Source: Bordetella parapertussis
GTDB taxonomy: Bacteria; Pseudomonadota; Gammaproteobacteria; Burkholderiales; SG8-41
Assembly: GCA_945901405.1 (NCBI GenBank)
Contig: CAMDLH010000031.1
Span: 1 to 43,722, forward strand
Direction: 5' to 3'
Length of the DNA stretch: 43,722 nt
The position numbers and the translations under genes were made by a program. Positions 7,861 to 16,642 of this stretch are shown piece by piece (position 1 is the stretch's first letter; every line of letters starts with the position of its first letter). Under the pieces are notes generated by a model. That model worked only from the letters and a program-made list of their open reading frames with translations, was not told the DNA's origin and did no database searches.

Positions 7861-10800
7861 GTGCCCACCCTCCCCGCCCTGCTTGTCTATTGCGAACTGC
7901 ATTGCCTGTCGAACTTCACCTTCCTGCGCGGCGCTTCGCATGCGGAGGAACTGGTCGTGCGCGCGCGTGAGTTGGGTTATTCGGCGCTGGCGATTACCGA
8001 TGAGTGTTCGTTCGCCGGCGTGGTGCGCGCGCATGTGGCGGCGAAGATGCATGGACTGAAACTCATCATCGGTACGGAGGTTCAGATCGATGACGGGCCG
8101 CGTGTTGTGTTGCTTGCCACCAATCGTGAGAGTTATGGCCACATCTCGGCGCTGATCACGCGTGCGCGCATGCGGGCGGACAAGGGCACTTATCGGGTGA
8201 CGATGGATGATCTGGAGATGAATCTGGATCATTGTCTGGTGGTGTTGATTCCATTACAAACGCTGATTGCCGCGCCCCCCCATCCCAGTTGCCCCCTCGC
8301 CTGCAAGCAGGCTCTCCCCCCGCAAGCGGGGGAAGGAGCCAAGCCGTTGGTATGTACAGATCATCATGAAATGCGCTGGCGTCAAACCCTGCAACACGCC
8401 CACACCCTCGCCCGCCGCTTCCCCCAACGCGCATGGATCGCTGTCGAGCTGCTGCGCGGCGCGAACGATCATGCGCGGCTTGATGCGCTGCGCGAACTCT
8501 CGGCGCACAGCGGCTTGCCGCTGGTCGCCGCGGGGGATGTGCGCATGCATGTGCGCTCGCGCAAGCCCTTGCACGACACGCTGACCGCGATACGGCTTAA
8601 CACCACGGTCGCGCAGGCCGGATACGAACTGCTCCCCAACGCCGAGCATCATCTGCGCTCGCGCCTGATGCTCGCGCGGATTTATCCACTGGAGATGCTT
8701 GAGGAGACCGTGCGCATTGCTGATTTGTGTGATTTTTCTCTCGATGTGCTGCGTTATGAATACCCGGAAGAACTGGTGCCGCCGGGCAAGACTTCCATCC
8801 AGTATCTGCGTGAAATCACTTTCGAAGGTCTTGCCCGCCGTTATCCTCAGGGCACGCCCACGCAGGTACTGAAGCTTATCGAGCACGAACTGCAATTGCT
8901 CGCCGAGTTGCAATACGAACACTTTGTGCTGACGGTTTACGATGTGGTGAAATTCGCGCGCGCGCAAAATATTCTGTGCCAGGGCCGCGGCTCGGCGGCG
9001 AACTCGGCCGTGTGTTACGCGCTGGGCATCACCGAGGTTGACCCCGCGCGCATGAGTATGTTGTTCGAGCGTTTTGTCTCGCGCGAGCGCGACGAGCCGC
9101 CGGATATCGATGTCGATTTCGAGCATCAGCGGCGCGAGGAAGTCATCCAGTACATCTACAACAAATACGGCCGCGACCGCGCGGCACTTGCCGCCACCGT
9201 CATCACCTATCGGCCGAAGAGCGCGCTGCGTGATGTGGGCCGCGCGCTCGGCTTCGAGGCCGGTCAGCTTGAGCGCATCGCCAAATCGATGAGCTGGTGG
9301 GATGGCCGGCGCGTGTTGCCCGAGCGCCTGCGCGAAGCCGGCCTCGACCCAGAGGCAGAAAACTGTAAGTTATTGTTTTTATTGATAAATTCAATTATCG
9401 GCTTTCCGCGCCATTTGTCTCAGCACGTCGGCGGTTTCATCATTTCGCAAGGCTCGCTGGGACGTCTTGTGCCGATTGAGAACGCCGCCATGCCAGAGCG
9501 CAGCGTGATCCAATGGGACAAGGACGATCTCGAAGCGTTGGGCCTGCTGAAAGTCGATGTGCTCGCACTCGGCATGTTGTCAGCGATCCGCCGCGCGCTT
9601 GATCTTGTGAGCAGGCAACGCGGCGCGCTGCTCACCATGCAAGACATTCTGGATCGCGGCGACGATCCTGCCGTCTACGCAATGATCCAGCGCGCCGACA
9701 CCATCGGCACCTTCCAGATCGAGTCACGCGCACAGATGACCATGCTGCCGCGCTTGAAGCCCGCGAAGTTCTACGATCTGGTGATCGAAGTCGCCATCGT
9801 GCGCCCCGGCCCGATACAGGGCGGCATGGTGCATCCGTATCTGCGCCGGCGCCAGGGGCTGGAGCCGGTCACGTATCCCTCGGAGGCCGTGCGCGCCGTG
9901 CTCGAACGAACACTCGGCGTGCCGATTTTTCAGGAGCAGGTGATGCAGTTGGCAATCGTCGCTGCGGGCTTCACGCCGGGTGAGGCCGACGAGCTGCGCC
10001 GCTCGATGGCCGCGTGGAAGAAAAAAGGCGGCCTTGAACATTTTCACCAGCGCCTGCTCGACGGCATGCGCGAGCGCGGCTACACGCACGAATTCGCCGA
10101 GCAGATTTACCAGCAGATTTGCGGCTTCGGCGAATATGGTTTCCCTGAGTCGCACTCGGCGAGCTTCGCGTTGCTCGCTTACGTGTCGTGCTGGCTGAAG
10201 CATTACGAACCGGCGGCGTTTCTCACGGCGATGCTGAACAGCCAGCCGCTGGGTTTTTATTCGGCCTCGCAGTTGGTGCAGGATGCGCGCCGGCATAACG
10301 TCGAAGTGCTGCCGGTGGATGTCACCGTCAGCGATTGGGAATGCGCGCTGCTATCCGCCGACACCATGCGGCTGGGCTTTTGCATGGTGAGCGGTCTGCA
10401 ACAAGCCAGCGCCGAGCGCATCGCCGCCGCAAGAGCGCAGCAAGTATTTGAAAACATTGATGATTTTTCAAGGCGCGCAAATCTCAACAAACGCACGTTA
10501 CAACAGCTTGCCGCCGCCAACGCGCTCTCTGCACTCGCCGGCCACCGGCGTAACGCCCATTGGCTCACAGCGGGTGTTGAAACGCCAACGATGTTGTTAC
10601 ACGACGCACCCATTATCGAAACCCCGCCGCAACTCACCGCCCCCACCGAAGGCCAGGACATCATCGCCGATTACGCCAGCACTGGCCTCACACTGGGTCG
10701 TCACCCGCTGGCACTCCTGCGCACGCGCCTCGCGCGCATGCGCCACGTCACCGCCGCCGATCTCACGCACCTCGCCGACGGCCAGCGCGTGCGCGCGTCA

Positions 10801-11064
10801 GGCATCGTCACCTGCCGCCAGCGCCCCGGCACCGCCAGCGGCGTGGTGTTCGTCACACTCGAAGACGAAACCGGCTACGTTAACGTCGTGGTATGGAGCG
10901 CACTGGTCGAACGCCAGCGCCGCGAACTGCTCGGCGCACGGCTGCTCGGCGTCGAAGGCAAGCTGCAGAAAGAAGGCGAAGTCGTGCATCTGATCGCGCA
11001 CAGGCTTACCGATCACACACCCATGCTCGGCAGCATCGCGGTGGCGTCGCGGGATTTTCACTGA
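7861..11064 (+). CDS. dnaE2: Error-prone DNA polymerase DnaE2 (ImuC)
   Basis: The 1067-residue C-family polymerase performs mutagenic translesion synthesis in the SOS response. The PHP domain starts at once (ELHCLSNFTFLRGASH, residues 12-27). The catalytic aspartates are in PDIDVDFEH (near residue 415) and LLKVDVLALGML (near 565). A tandem helix-hairpin-helix region follows, and a C-terminal OB fold (RVRASGIVTCRQRPG, near 977). GTG 7861 is the chosen start because the PHP domain begins 11 residues later. Two insertions stand out. A paired-hairpin repeat adds about 25 low-complexity residues near 137-161. An AT-rich 28-mer found again at 29823 encodes about 9 residues just before GFPRHLSQHVGGF. 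The usual partners imuA and imuB are absent; an IS91 gene lies directly upstream. Confidence 0.95.
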   Translation: MPTLPALLVYCELHCLSNFTFLRGASHAEELVVRARELGYSALAITDECSFAGVVRAHVAAKMHGLKLIIGTEVQIDDGPRVVLLATNRESYGHISALITRARMRADKGTYRVTMDDLEMNLDHCLVVLIPLQTLIAAPPHPSCPLACKQALPPQAGEGAKPLVCTDHHEMRWRQTLQHAHTLARRFPQRAWIAVELLRGANDHARLDALRELSAHSGLPLVAAGDVRMHVRSRKPLHDTLTAIRLNTTVAQAGYELLPNAEHHLRSRLMLARIYPLEMLEETVRIADLCDFSLDVLRYEYPEELVPPGKTSIQYLREITFEGLARRYPQGTPTQVLKLIEHELQLLAELQYEHFVLTVYDVVKFARAQNILCQGRGSAANSAVCYALGITEVDPARMSMLFERFVSRERDEPPDIDVDFEHQRREEVIQYIYNKYGRDRAALAATVITYRPKSALRDVGRALGFEAGQLERIAKSMSWWDGRRVLPERLREAGLDPEAENCKLLFLLINSIIGFPRHLSQHVGGFIISQGSLGRLVPIENAAMPERSVIQWDKDDLEALGLLKVDVLALGMLSAIRRALDLVSRQRGALLTMQDILDRGDDPAVYAMIQRADTIGTFQIESRAQMTMLPRLKPAKFYDLVIEVAIVRPGPIQGGMVHPYLRRRQGLEPVTYPSEAVRAVLERTLGVPIFQEQVMQLAIVAAGFTPGEADELRRSMAAWKKKGGLEHFHQRLLDGMRERGYTHEFAEQIYQQICGFGEYGFPESHSASFALLAYVSCWLKHYEPAAFLTAMLNSQPLGFYSASQLVQDARRHNVEVLPVDVTVSDWECALLSADTMRLGFCMVSGLQQASAERIAAARAQQVFENIDDFSRRANLNKRTLQQLAAANALSALAGHRRNAHWLTAGVETPTMLLHDAPIIETPPQLTAPTEGQDIIADYASTGLTLGRHPLALLRTRLARMRHVTAADLTHLADGQRVRASGIVTCRQRPGTASGVVFVTLEDETGYVNVVVWSALVERQRRELLGARLLGVEGKLQKEGEVVHLIAHRLTDHTPMLGSIAVASRDFH
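8299..8332. repeat. Double-hairpin REP-like insertion inside dnaE2
   Basis: Two perfect stem-loops lie side by side: GCCTGC-AA-GCAGGC (8299-8312) and CCCCCGC-AA-GCGGGGG (8317-8332). Flanking bases (cccctcgcc…gaaggagcc) match the style of proteobacterial intergenic palindromic repeats. The insert keeps the reading frame and encodes a Pro/Ala/Gly-rich loop (CKQALPPQAGEGAK) in the PHP domain. Confidence 0.7.
9364..9391 (+). repeat. AT-rich 28-bp repeat, copy inside dnaE2
   Basis: The 28 bases starting tgtaagttattgtttttatt and ending gataaatt are identical to 29823-29850. In a coding region of about 60% G+C this block is almost all A+T. It is translated in frame as KLLFLLIN. Confidence 0.85.
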
Positions 11065-11486
11065 CTACCGCCAGCCCAAGGGTCTAAAGTGGCGACACCT
11101 GTTGACAAAAAGTCCGGCACATTGCGCGTCACGACGGTCATGCCATGCACCAGCGCCGTCGCGGCGATCAGTCCGTCACGAACCGGGCGCAGGTCTGGCA
11201 CATGCAGCCGCGCGCTACGTAATGCAACCGCCGTGTCGACGGTTAAAATGCGGCCGCTGAAAGCAGGCAAGACATGCGCATTAAGCCAGCTTCGCAACAT
11301 CGCCCCTTGCGCCGGGTCGCGGCGTTCGGCCAGCAATACGCCGATCTCTAATTCCTGAATCGTGATCACGGACAGATACAAATCAGCCGCATCAACGCTA
11401 TCGGCCCACGCTGCAACCTGCCTGTCCGCTTTCCCAAAACGTACCTTGCGCAATTCCGAAACAACATTGGTATCGAGCAGGTACAT
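11058..11486 (-). CDS. PIN-domain toxin (VapC/FitB-type)
   Basis: The 142-residue protein carries the PIN pattern: Asp5 in YLLDTNVVSELRK, Glu in SVITIQELEIGV, Asp in PVRDGLIAATA and the terminal VVTRNVPDF motif. This form is closest to FitB-type VapC ribonuclease toxins. The antitoxin gene upstream ends one base into its start codon (TGATG). Its 3' end overlaps the convergent dnaE2 3' end by 7 bases. Confidence 0.9.
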   Translation of the reverse strand: MYLLDTNVVSELRKVRFGKADRQVAAWADSVDAADLYLSVITIQELEIGVLLAERRDPAQGAMLRSWLNAHVLPAFSGRILTVDTAVALRSARLHVPDLRPVRDGLIAATALVHGMTVVTRNVPDFLSTGVATLDPWAGGSQ

Positions 11487-11740
11487 CAGGACAGCGGCGC
11501 CGCTTGCGCCAGATCGTGTGACCGTGGAATATCCAATTCGATGTCTTCGGCGCCCGGCATCGCCAGCAGATCGGCAATCTTCGTGCGCCCGCCAGTGATT
11601 TTTTTATACTCGGCGAACGTCAACAATACATGGGCCGGCTTGCCGCGGTCGGTGATGATTACCGGGCCTGCTTTCGCGGCTTTTTTGGCCTTACTGGCAT
11701 CCTGATTGAACTGACGGCTGGACAGCGTTGTGATGGTCAT
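11486..11740 (-). CDS. Phd/YefM-family antitoxin
   Basis: The 84-residue protein starts MTITTLSSRQFNQDASKAKK, the Phd/YefM fold, followed by GPVIITDRGKPAHVLLTFAEYKK, the standard second half of the DNA-binding domain. The tail (AEDIELDIPRSHD) is the toxin-binding segment typical of PIN partners. ATG 11740 was preferred over the upstream ATG at 11764 because it matches the family start and has an AGGTG site six bases ahead. It should bind the operon promoter (11741-11857). Confidence 0.88.
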   Translation of the reverse strand: MTITTLSSRQFNQDASKAKKAAKAGPVIITDRGKPAHVLLTFAEYKKITGGRTKIADLLAMPGAEDIELDIPRSHDLAQAAPLS

Positions 11741-11857
11741 GAGCGCACCTGTCATTTTGTGCAATGTAGGTACGTTACCACAAAAAAATCTGCGCCGGAA
11801 TAACAGCTAATTCCGCGCGATAATGCACGCTGAAAACTCACAACAATCCTCCTCGCA

Positions 11858-12847
11858 ATGCCAAACCGAATTTCGCACGTCCGCGCCGCCGCACTCTGCG
11901 TGGCACTCACGCTGACCGCCACCGCCGAAGCACAAACCCGCGCTACCGGAAGCTACCCCACCCGCCCCATACGCCTGGTAGTGCCCTACGCCCCCGGCGG
12001 CTCGACCGATGCCATCGCGCGCATCCTGCAACCGAAATTCGCCGAGGCCCTCGGCCAGCAGATGGTGATCGACAACCGGCCCGGCGCCGCCGGGTCGCTG
12101 GGGCGCGAACTCGTCGCCAAGGCCACGCCCGATGGCTACACGCTGATCTTTGCCGACGCGCCGCACACCATCAATGTGCACGTGCTGCGCCACGTGCCGT
12201 ACGATCCCATCCGCGATTTTTCGCCGATCACGCTGATGGCAAGCGCGCCGCAGGCGCTGATCGTTCATCCGTCGTTTCCCGCGCAGACGCTGAAGGAATT
12301 CATCGCGCAACTTCACGCGCAGCCGGGCAAATACAATTACGGCTCCGGCGGCACTGGATCGATCACGCATCTGACCGGCGAATTGTTCAAGCTCGCGACA
12401 AAAACAAACCTCGTGCATGTGCCGTATAAAAGCATCGGTCTTGCCACCGCCGATGTGATGGGCACGCAAGTGCAGGCCGCGTTTCCCACCATGCCCGGCA
12501 TCGTGCAACACGTGCGCTCCGGCCGTCTGCGCGCGCTTGCGGTATCCAGCACGCGGCGCGTGAGCGCCCTGCCCGATCTGCCGACGTTCGAGGAAACCGG
12601 CGTCAACGGCGTCATCGTCAGCAACTGGTTTGGATTTTTCGGTCCCGCGAAATTGCCGCAGGACATCGTCGCTCAATTGCACAAGACCGTCACCGGCATC
12701 CTGCACTCGCAGGATGTACGCTCGCGGCTTAACAACCTTTCGCTTGAAATCACCACCAATACGCCGTCCGAATTTGATACATTTCTGCGCGCCGAACTTG
12801 AAAAATGGGGCAAGGTAGTCAAGGCGGCCGGCATCAAACCTGAATAG
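11858..12847 (+). CDS. Bug-family periplasmic solute receptor 1
   Basis: The 329-residue protein has a Sec signal peptide cleaved after TAEA (about residue 25). The Bug fold follows: YPTRPIRLVVPYAPGGSTDA at the mature start, GQQMVIDNRPGAAGSLG, and the ligand-loop segment KYNYGSGGTGSITHL. Such proteins capture carboxylates or related solutes in the periplasm for tripartite tricarboxylate transporters. No transporter membrane genes are present here, so it is an orphan receptor. It is followed after 13 bases by a second Bug gene, with a GGAGA site at 12850, so the two probably form one transcript. Confidence 0.92.
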   Translation: MPNRISHVRAAALCVALTLTATAEAQTRATGSYPTRPIRLVVPYAPGGSTDAIARILQPKFAEALGQQMVIDNRPGAAGSLGRELVAKATPDGYTLIFADAPHTINVHVLRHVPYDPIRDFSPITLMASAPQALIVHPSFPAQTLKEFIAQLHAQPGKYNYGSGGTGSITHLTGELFKLATKTNLVHVPYKSIGLATADVMGTQVQAAFPTMPGIVQHVRSGRLRALAVSSTRRVSALPDLPTFEETGVNGVIVSNWFGFFGPAKLPQDIVAQLHKTVTGILHSQDVRSRLNNLSLEITTNTPSEFDTFLRAELEKWGKVVKAAGIKPE

Positions 12848-12860
12848 CGGAGACATCGAA

Positions 12861-13844
12861 ATGAAACGCAACAACATCATCACGCACGCCGCGCTGACCG
12901 CCGCGCTATTCACGACAACGGCCCACGCACAACAGAGCACGGGAGATTTTCCACAACGACCGGTGCGTTTTGTCGTGGGTTACGCGCCCGGCGGCACCAC
13001 CGACATCTTGTCGCGCATACTCGCGCTGCATCTGACGCAAAGCTTGAAGCAACAAGTGATCGTCGAAAACCGGCCCGGTGCGGCGGCGCAGATCGCCAGC
13101 GACATCACCGCCAAATCCACCGCCGATGGCCACACGTTGCTATTCACACCCAGCGGCTCACACACGGTGAATCCGAGTCTCTTCAAAAAACTCCCCTACG
13201 ACACGATCAAGGATTTCGCGCCAATCACGCTCGCGGCGTGGGTCAGCAACATGATCGTCACGCATCCCACTTCGCCGCTCAACTCCCTGCAAGACCTGAT
13301 CAAGCTGGCCAAGGCCAAGCCGGGCAGCATTACCTACGCTTCTTCTGGCACCGGCACCGTGGCGCATCTGTCGGCGGAAATGTTGAAAAGCGTAGCCAGC
13401 ATCGCCATGACGCATGTGCCGTACAAAGGCGGCGGGCCGGCGCTGGCCGCGATCATGAGCAATGAAACCACGGTGATGTTCGCGGCGCTGCCCTCTGCCA
13501 CGCCGTTCATTCAGAGCAAGCGCATCAAACCACTCGCCGTTACCAGCCCCAAGCGCGTCAGTACCATGCCCGACGTGCCCACCGTGGTGGAAGCCGGCGT
13601 GCCCGGCATCGGCGTGATGGAATGGTACGGCGCGCTCGCACCCGCGAAAACCGCGCCGACCATCATCGACAAACTCAATGCCGAAATCGTGCGCGTGGTC
13701 AAACGCCCCGATGTGCAGACGCGCTTCGGCGAACTCGGCGCGGACCCGGTCGGCAACTCGCCGCGCGAATTCGCAAAACAGATTGAGTCCGACGTGGCGA
13801 TGTGGGCGAAGATCGTGGAATCCTCGGGCGCACGGGCGGACTGA
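12861..13844 (+). CDS. Bug-family periplasmic solute receptor 2
   Basis: The 327-residue protein has a signal peptide (MKRNNIITHAAL…TAHA) and the family motifs FPQRPVRFVVGYAPGGTTDI, VIVENRPGAAAQIASD and ITYASSGTGTVAHLSAEM. It is clearly paralogous to the preceding gene but well diverged, so the two probably bind different solutes. The gene ends 11 bases before the convergent flavin-reductase gene. Confidence 0.92.
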   Translation: MKRNNIITHAALTAALFTTTAHAQQSTGDFPQRPVRFVVGYAPGGTTDILSRILALHLTQSLKQQVIVENRPGAAAQIASDITAKSTADGHTLLFTPSGSHTVNPSLFKKLPYDTIKDFAPITLAAWVSNMIVTHPTSPLNSLQDLIKLAKAKPGSITYASSGTGTVAHLSAEMLKSVASIAMTHVPYKGGGPALAAIMSNETTVMFAALPSATPFIQSKRIKPLAVTSPKRVSTMPDVPTVVEAGVPGIGVMEWYGALAPAKTAPTIIDKLNAEIVRVVKRPDVQTRFGELGADPVGNSPREFAKQIESDVAMWAKIVESSGARAD

Positions 13845-13855
13845 CAAACCAGGAT

Positions 13856-14968
13856 TTACTTCTCCCGCACGGGCTTCAAAAAATTCCCCAGTCGCATCGA
13901 GGGATGCGCGCGGTCGTACTGCTTGGGATAAAACACCTCGCCGCCAAAATGCGCCGCCGCGTGCCACGGCCAGCGCGGGTTGTAGAGCATGCCGCGCGCC
14001 ATTGCGATCAAATCCGCCTTGCCTTCAGTGAGTATCGCCTCGGCCTGATCGGGTTCGGTAATCAATCCCACCGCCATCGTGGGAATGTCCGCCTCGCGCC
14101 GGATACGCTCGGCGAACGGCACTTGATAATTGGGAAATACTTTCAGCTTCTGTTCGATCGCAGCACCTCCGCTCGACGCCGTGATGAAATCGCAGCCGCG
14201 TTTTTTGAGTTCAATCGCCAGCTCGACGCTGTCGTCCACATCCCAGCCGCCATCGACCCAATCGGTGCATGACAAGCGCACGCCGAGCGGCTTGCGCTCG
14301 GGCCACGCCGCGCGCATCGCATCAAACACTTCGAGTATGAAGCGCATGCGGTTTTGCAGGCTACCGCCATAGTCGTCGGTGCGCTGATTCACCAGCGGCG
14401 ACAAGAAGCCGTGAATGAGATAGCCATGCGCGCCGTGCAGTTCGATCAAATCAAGGCCGAGCTTGTCGGCGCGCCGCGCCGCGGAGGCGAACGCACGCAC
14501 CATCTCTTTGATCTCGGCAACCTCCAGTGCACGCGGCATCGCACGTCCAGGATACGCGCTCGCCGATGCGCTCACGATGGGCCAGCCGCCCTCTTCCACC
14601 GCAATCGGCTTTTGCCCCTCCCACGCCACGCTCACCGAACCTTTGCGCCCGGCGTGATAAAGCTGCATGCCCAGCTTCGCGCCGCCGTGCTTGCGGCAAA
14701 ATGCGATCACCGGCTCGAGTGCCGCCGCATGTTCGTCCGACCACATCCCCATGTCGTGCTTGCTGATGCGCCCGTGCGGATGCACTGCGGTGGCCTCGGT
14801 AATCAGCAACCCGGCGCCGGACAGTGACAGGTGGCCCAGATGCACCATGTGCCAGTCCGAGGCATAACCACCTTCTCGTGCGGAGTACTGCCCCATCGGA
14901 GAAATCACGATGCGATTGGGTAGCGCGAGGCCGCGCATCGTGTAAGGCGTAAGTAAAGTCGAACCCAT
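13856..14968 (-). CDS. Old Yellow Enzyme-type NADH:flavin oxidoreductase
   Basis: The 370-residue protein is an FMN (beta/alpha)8-barrel ene-reductase of the YqjM/NamA-like group. Motifs: LPNRIVISPMGQYSAREG (FMN contact), MQLYHAGRKGSV (active-site His/Arg), LDLIELHGAHGYLIHGFLSP (HGAHGYL, the classic barrel motif), NQRTDDYGGSLQNRMRF and the phosphate-binding end LIAMARGMLYNPRWPWHAA. It would reduce activated C=C bonds with NAD(P)H. ATG 14968 was chosen over an upstream start at 15082 because the barrel begins there and an AGGG site lies 6 bases ahead. Confidence 0.93.
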   Translation of the reverse strand: MGSTLLTPYTMRGLALPNRIVISPMGQYSAREGGYASDWHMVHLGHLSLSGAGLLITEATAVHPHGRISKHDMGMWSDEHAAALEPVIAFCRKHGGAKLGMQLYHAGRKGSVSVAWEGQKPIAVEEGGWPIVSASASAYPGRAMPRALEVAEIKEMVRAFASAARRADKLGLDLIELHGAHGYLIHGFLSPLVNQRTDDYGGSLQNRMRFILEVFDAMRAAWPERKPLGVRLSCTDWVDGGWDVDDSVELAIELKKRGCDFITASSGGAAIEQKLKVFPNYQVPFAERIRREADIPTMAVGLITEPDQAEAILTEGKADLIAMARGMLYNPRWPWHAAAHFGGEVFYPKQYDRAHPSMRLGNFLKPVREK

Positions 14969-15112
14969 GATTGCCCTGACTGTTGAAATAATGGCGCAAG
15001 CGTAGCAGACTCCACGCCGCAGTGAAGCGCCGCGCTTGCCTCTGTTGCGCTTGCCTCTTGCCAACTGGCGCGGCTTCATCAATAGTGCGCATTGTTAATC
15101 ATGGAGGATTTC

Positions 15113-16084
15113 ATGACCGTTCGAAAAATACGATTTGCCATCGCGTGCGCGGCACTGCTGACGGCGGGCGCGAGCTTCGCCCAATCCGACAACTACCCCA
15201 CGAAGACCGTGCGCATCATCGCGCCGTTTCCGCCGGGCGGCAGCGTCGATACCGTCAGCCGACTGATCGCCGCGCGGCTGTCTGAAAGCTACGGCCAGAC
15301 CTTCGTTGTCGATAATCGCGGCGGCGCTTCCGGCAATATCGGCTCCGAGCTTGCCGCCAATTCTCCAGGCGACGGTTATACGCTGCTGGTGAATACGCTG
15401 CCGCTGGTCACCAACCAGTTTCTTTATAGCCGGGTGCCGTACGACGCGCTGCGAGATTTCGCACCGGTGTCGCTGCTCACCGGCACGCCCGCCGTGCTGG
15501 CCGTGCATCCGTCGATACCCGCGAAGAGCGTGCGCGAGTTAATCGATCTCACCAAATCACGTGCCGGCAAGCTTGATTACGGCACCGCCGGTGTCGGCAC
15601 CAATTCGCATATCGCGGGCGAGTTGCTCAACTATCTGGCCAAGACCAATATATCCGCAGTGCACTTCAAGGGCGGCGGCCCTGCGACGATTGCGTCGGTG
15701 TCCGGCGAGATCAGTATCAACTTCAATACCCTGCCTGATTCGTTAAGCTATGTGCGTTCGGGCCGTATGCGCGCGCTTGGCGTCAGCACCGTCAAACGCG
15801 CGCCTGCATTGCCGGATGTGCCCGCCATAGCCGAGACCGTGCCGGGCTACGACTTCACCACCTGGCAAGGCATACTCGCTCCGCGCAACACCCCGCGCAC
15901 CGTCGTCACCTCCTTGGGGGATCGCATCAAGAAATCGCTTTCTGTGCCCGAAAACATAAAACGCTTCAATGATGCGGGACTCGATATCATCGCCAGCACC
16001 CCCGATGAGTTCTCCGCGCATTTGAAAGCGGAAGTCGAAAAGTGGGGCAAGGTGATCAAGGAACGCAAGCTGAAAGCCGAGTAA
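15113..16084 (+). CDS. Bug-family periplasmic solute receptor 3
   Basis: The 323-residue protein has a signal peptide (MTVRKIRFAIACAALL…SFA) and YPTKTVRIIAPFPPGGSVDT, QTFVVDNRGGASGNIGSE and KLDYGTAGVGTNSHIAGE. ATG 15113 has a strong GGAGG at 15103-15107 and was preferred over the upstream ATG at 15092. It probably heads a run of genes ending at 19312: secreted protein, hydroxyacid dehydrogenase, dUTPase and another Bug receptor. Confidence 0.92.
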   Translation: MTVRKIRFAIACAALLTAGASFAQSDNYPTKTVRIIAPFPPGGSVDTVSRLIAARLSESYGQTFVVDNRGGASGNIGSELAANSPGDGYTLLVNTLPLVTNQFLYSRVPYDALRDFAPVSLLTGTPAVLAVHPSIPAKSVRELIDLTKSRAGKLDYGTAGVGTNSHIAGELLNYLAKTNISAVHFKGGGPATIASVSGEISINFNTLPDSLSYVRSGRMRALGVSTVKRAPALPDVPAIAETVPGYDFTTWQGILAPRNTPRTVVTSLGDRIKKSLSVPENIKRFNDAGLDIIASTPDEFSAHLKAEVEKWGKVIKERKLKAE

Positions 16085-16134
16085 GTAGAAATATCGTAAG
16101 TATTTGTTTTTATTACATTTTATAGGATTTAACT

Positions 16135-16581
16135 ATGCACTACTTAATCTGCCGCGCGCGACTCGTTGCCGTCATTTTGCTGACATGCTTACTGCTGCCG
16201 GCAAGCGTCATCGCCGCCGAAAGCGAAACAAAAACGCTGACTGGCGCACAAGCGCAAAAATCACCGCAAGCCGATGTGATGCTGGCGTTTGAAAGAGCCA
16301 TGATCGAGGACGGCATCGAGGCCGCGGGCGCGCACGCCACCCCGGGCAAACTCGAAGATCTGCGTTTGATGCTGAAACAAATCGGCGATGCGGGTTACAA
16401 GCAATTCCAAGCCGAAATGCGCGGCGTGCCGCGCGGCGAGGCGCGCCGCAAGCAGATCGAAAAGCTGATGGTGACCGGCGACAAGGCCGTGATCAGCGCG
16501 CGCAGCGGCCCCAATGCGATTGATGAAATTCCGCTGCTGCGCACACCGGAAGGATGGAAAGTCTCGCTGCGCAGCGAATGA
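16135..16581 (+). CDS. Secreted protein of unknown function
   Basis: The 148-residue protein has a Sec signal peptide (hydrophobic core VAVILLTCLLLPASVIA, cleavage near residue 28). The mature part is helical and charged, with MLAFERAMIEDGIEAAG, then MLKQIGDAGYKQFQAEM, then a beta-like C terminus (GDKAVISARSG, GWKVSLRSE). This arrangement resembles NTF2-like accessory domains, but I do not recognise a named family. An AGGA site precedes the start, and an AT-rich stretch resembling the 28-bp repeat lies just upstream (16096-16114). Confidence 0.7.
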   Translation: MHYLICRARLVAVILLTCLLLPASVIAAESETKTLTGAQAQKSPQADVMLAFERAMIEDGIEAAGAHATPGKLEDLRLMLKQIGDAGYKQFQAEMRGVPRGEARRKQIEKLMVTGDKAVISARSGPNAIDEIPLLRTPEGWKVSLRSE

Positions 16582-16642
16582 ACATTCACAATCGAGTCGT
16601 CAACTTCCCTGAAACCATAATAAACACAAAAGCTAAAACAAC

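Noticed and set aside
11807-12940. A 377-codon frame antisense to Bug receptor 1
   Set aside because: No start signal, Arg/Gly/His-rich product, and the sense frame is an unambiguous Bug protein.
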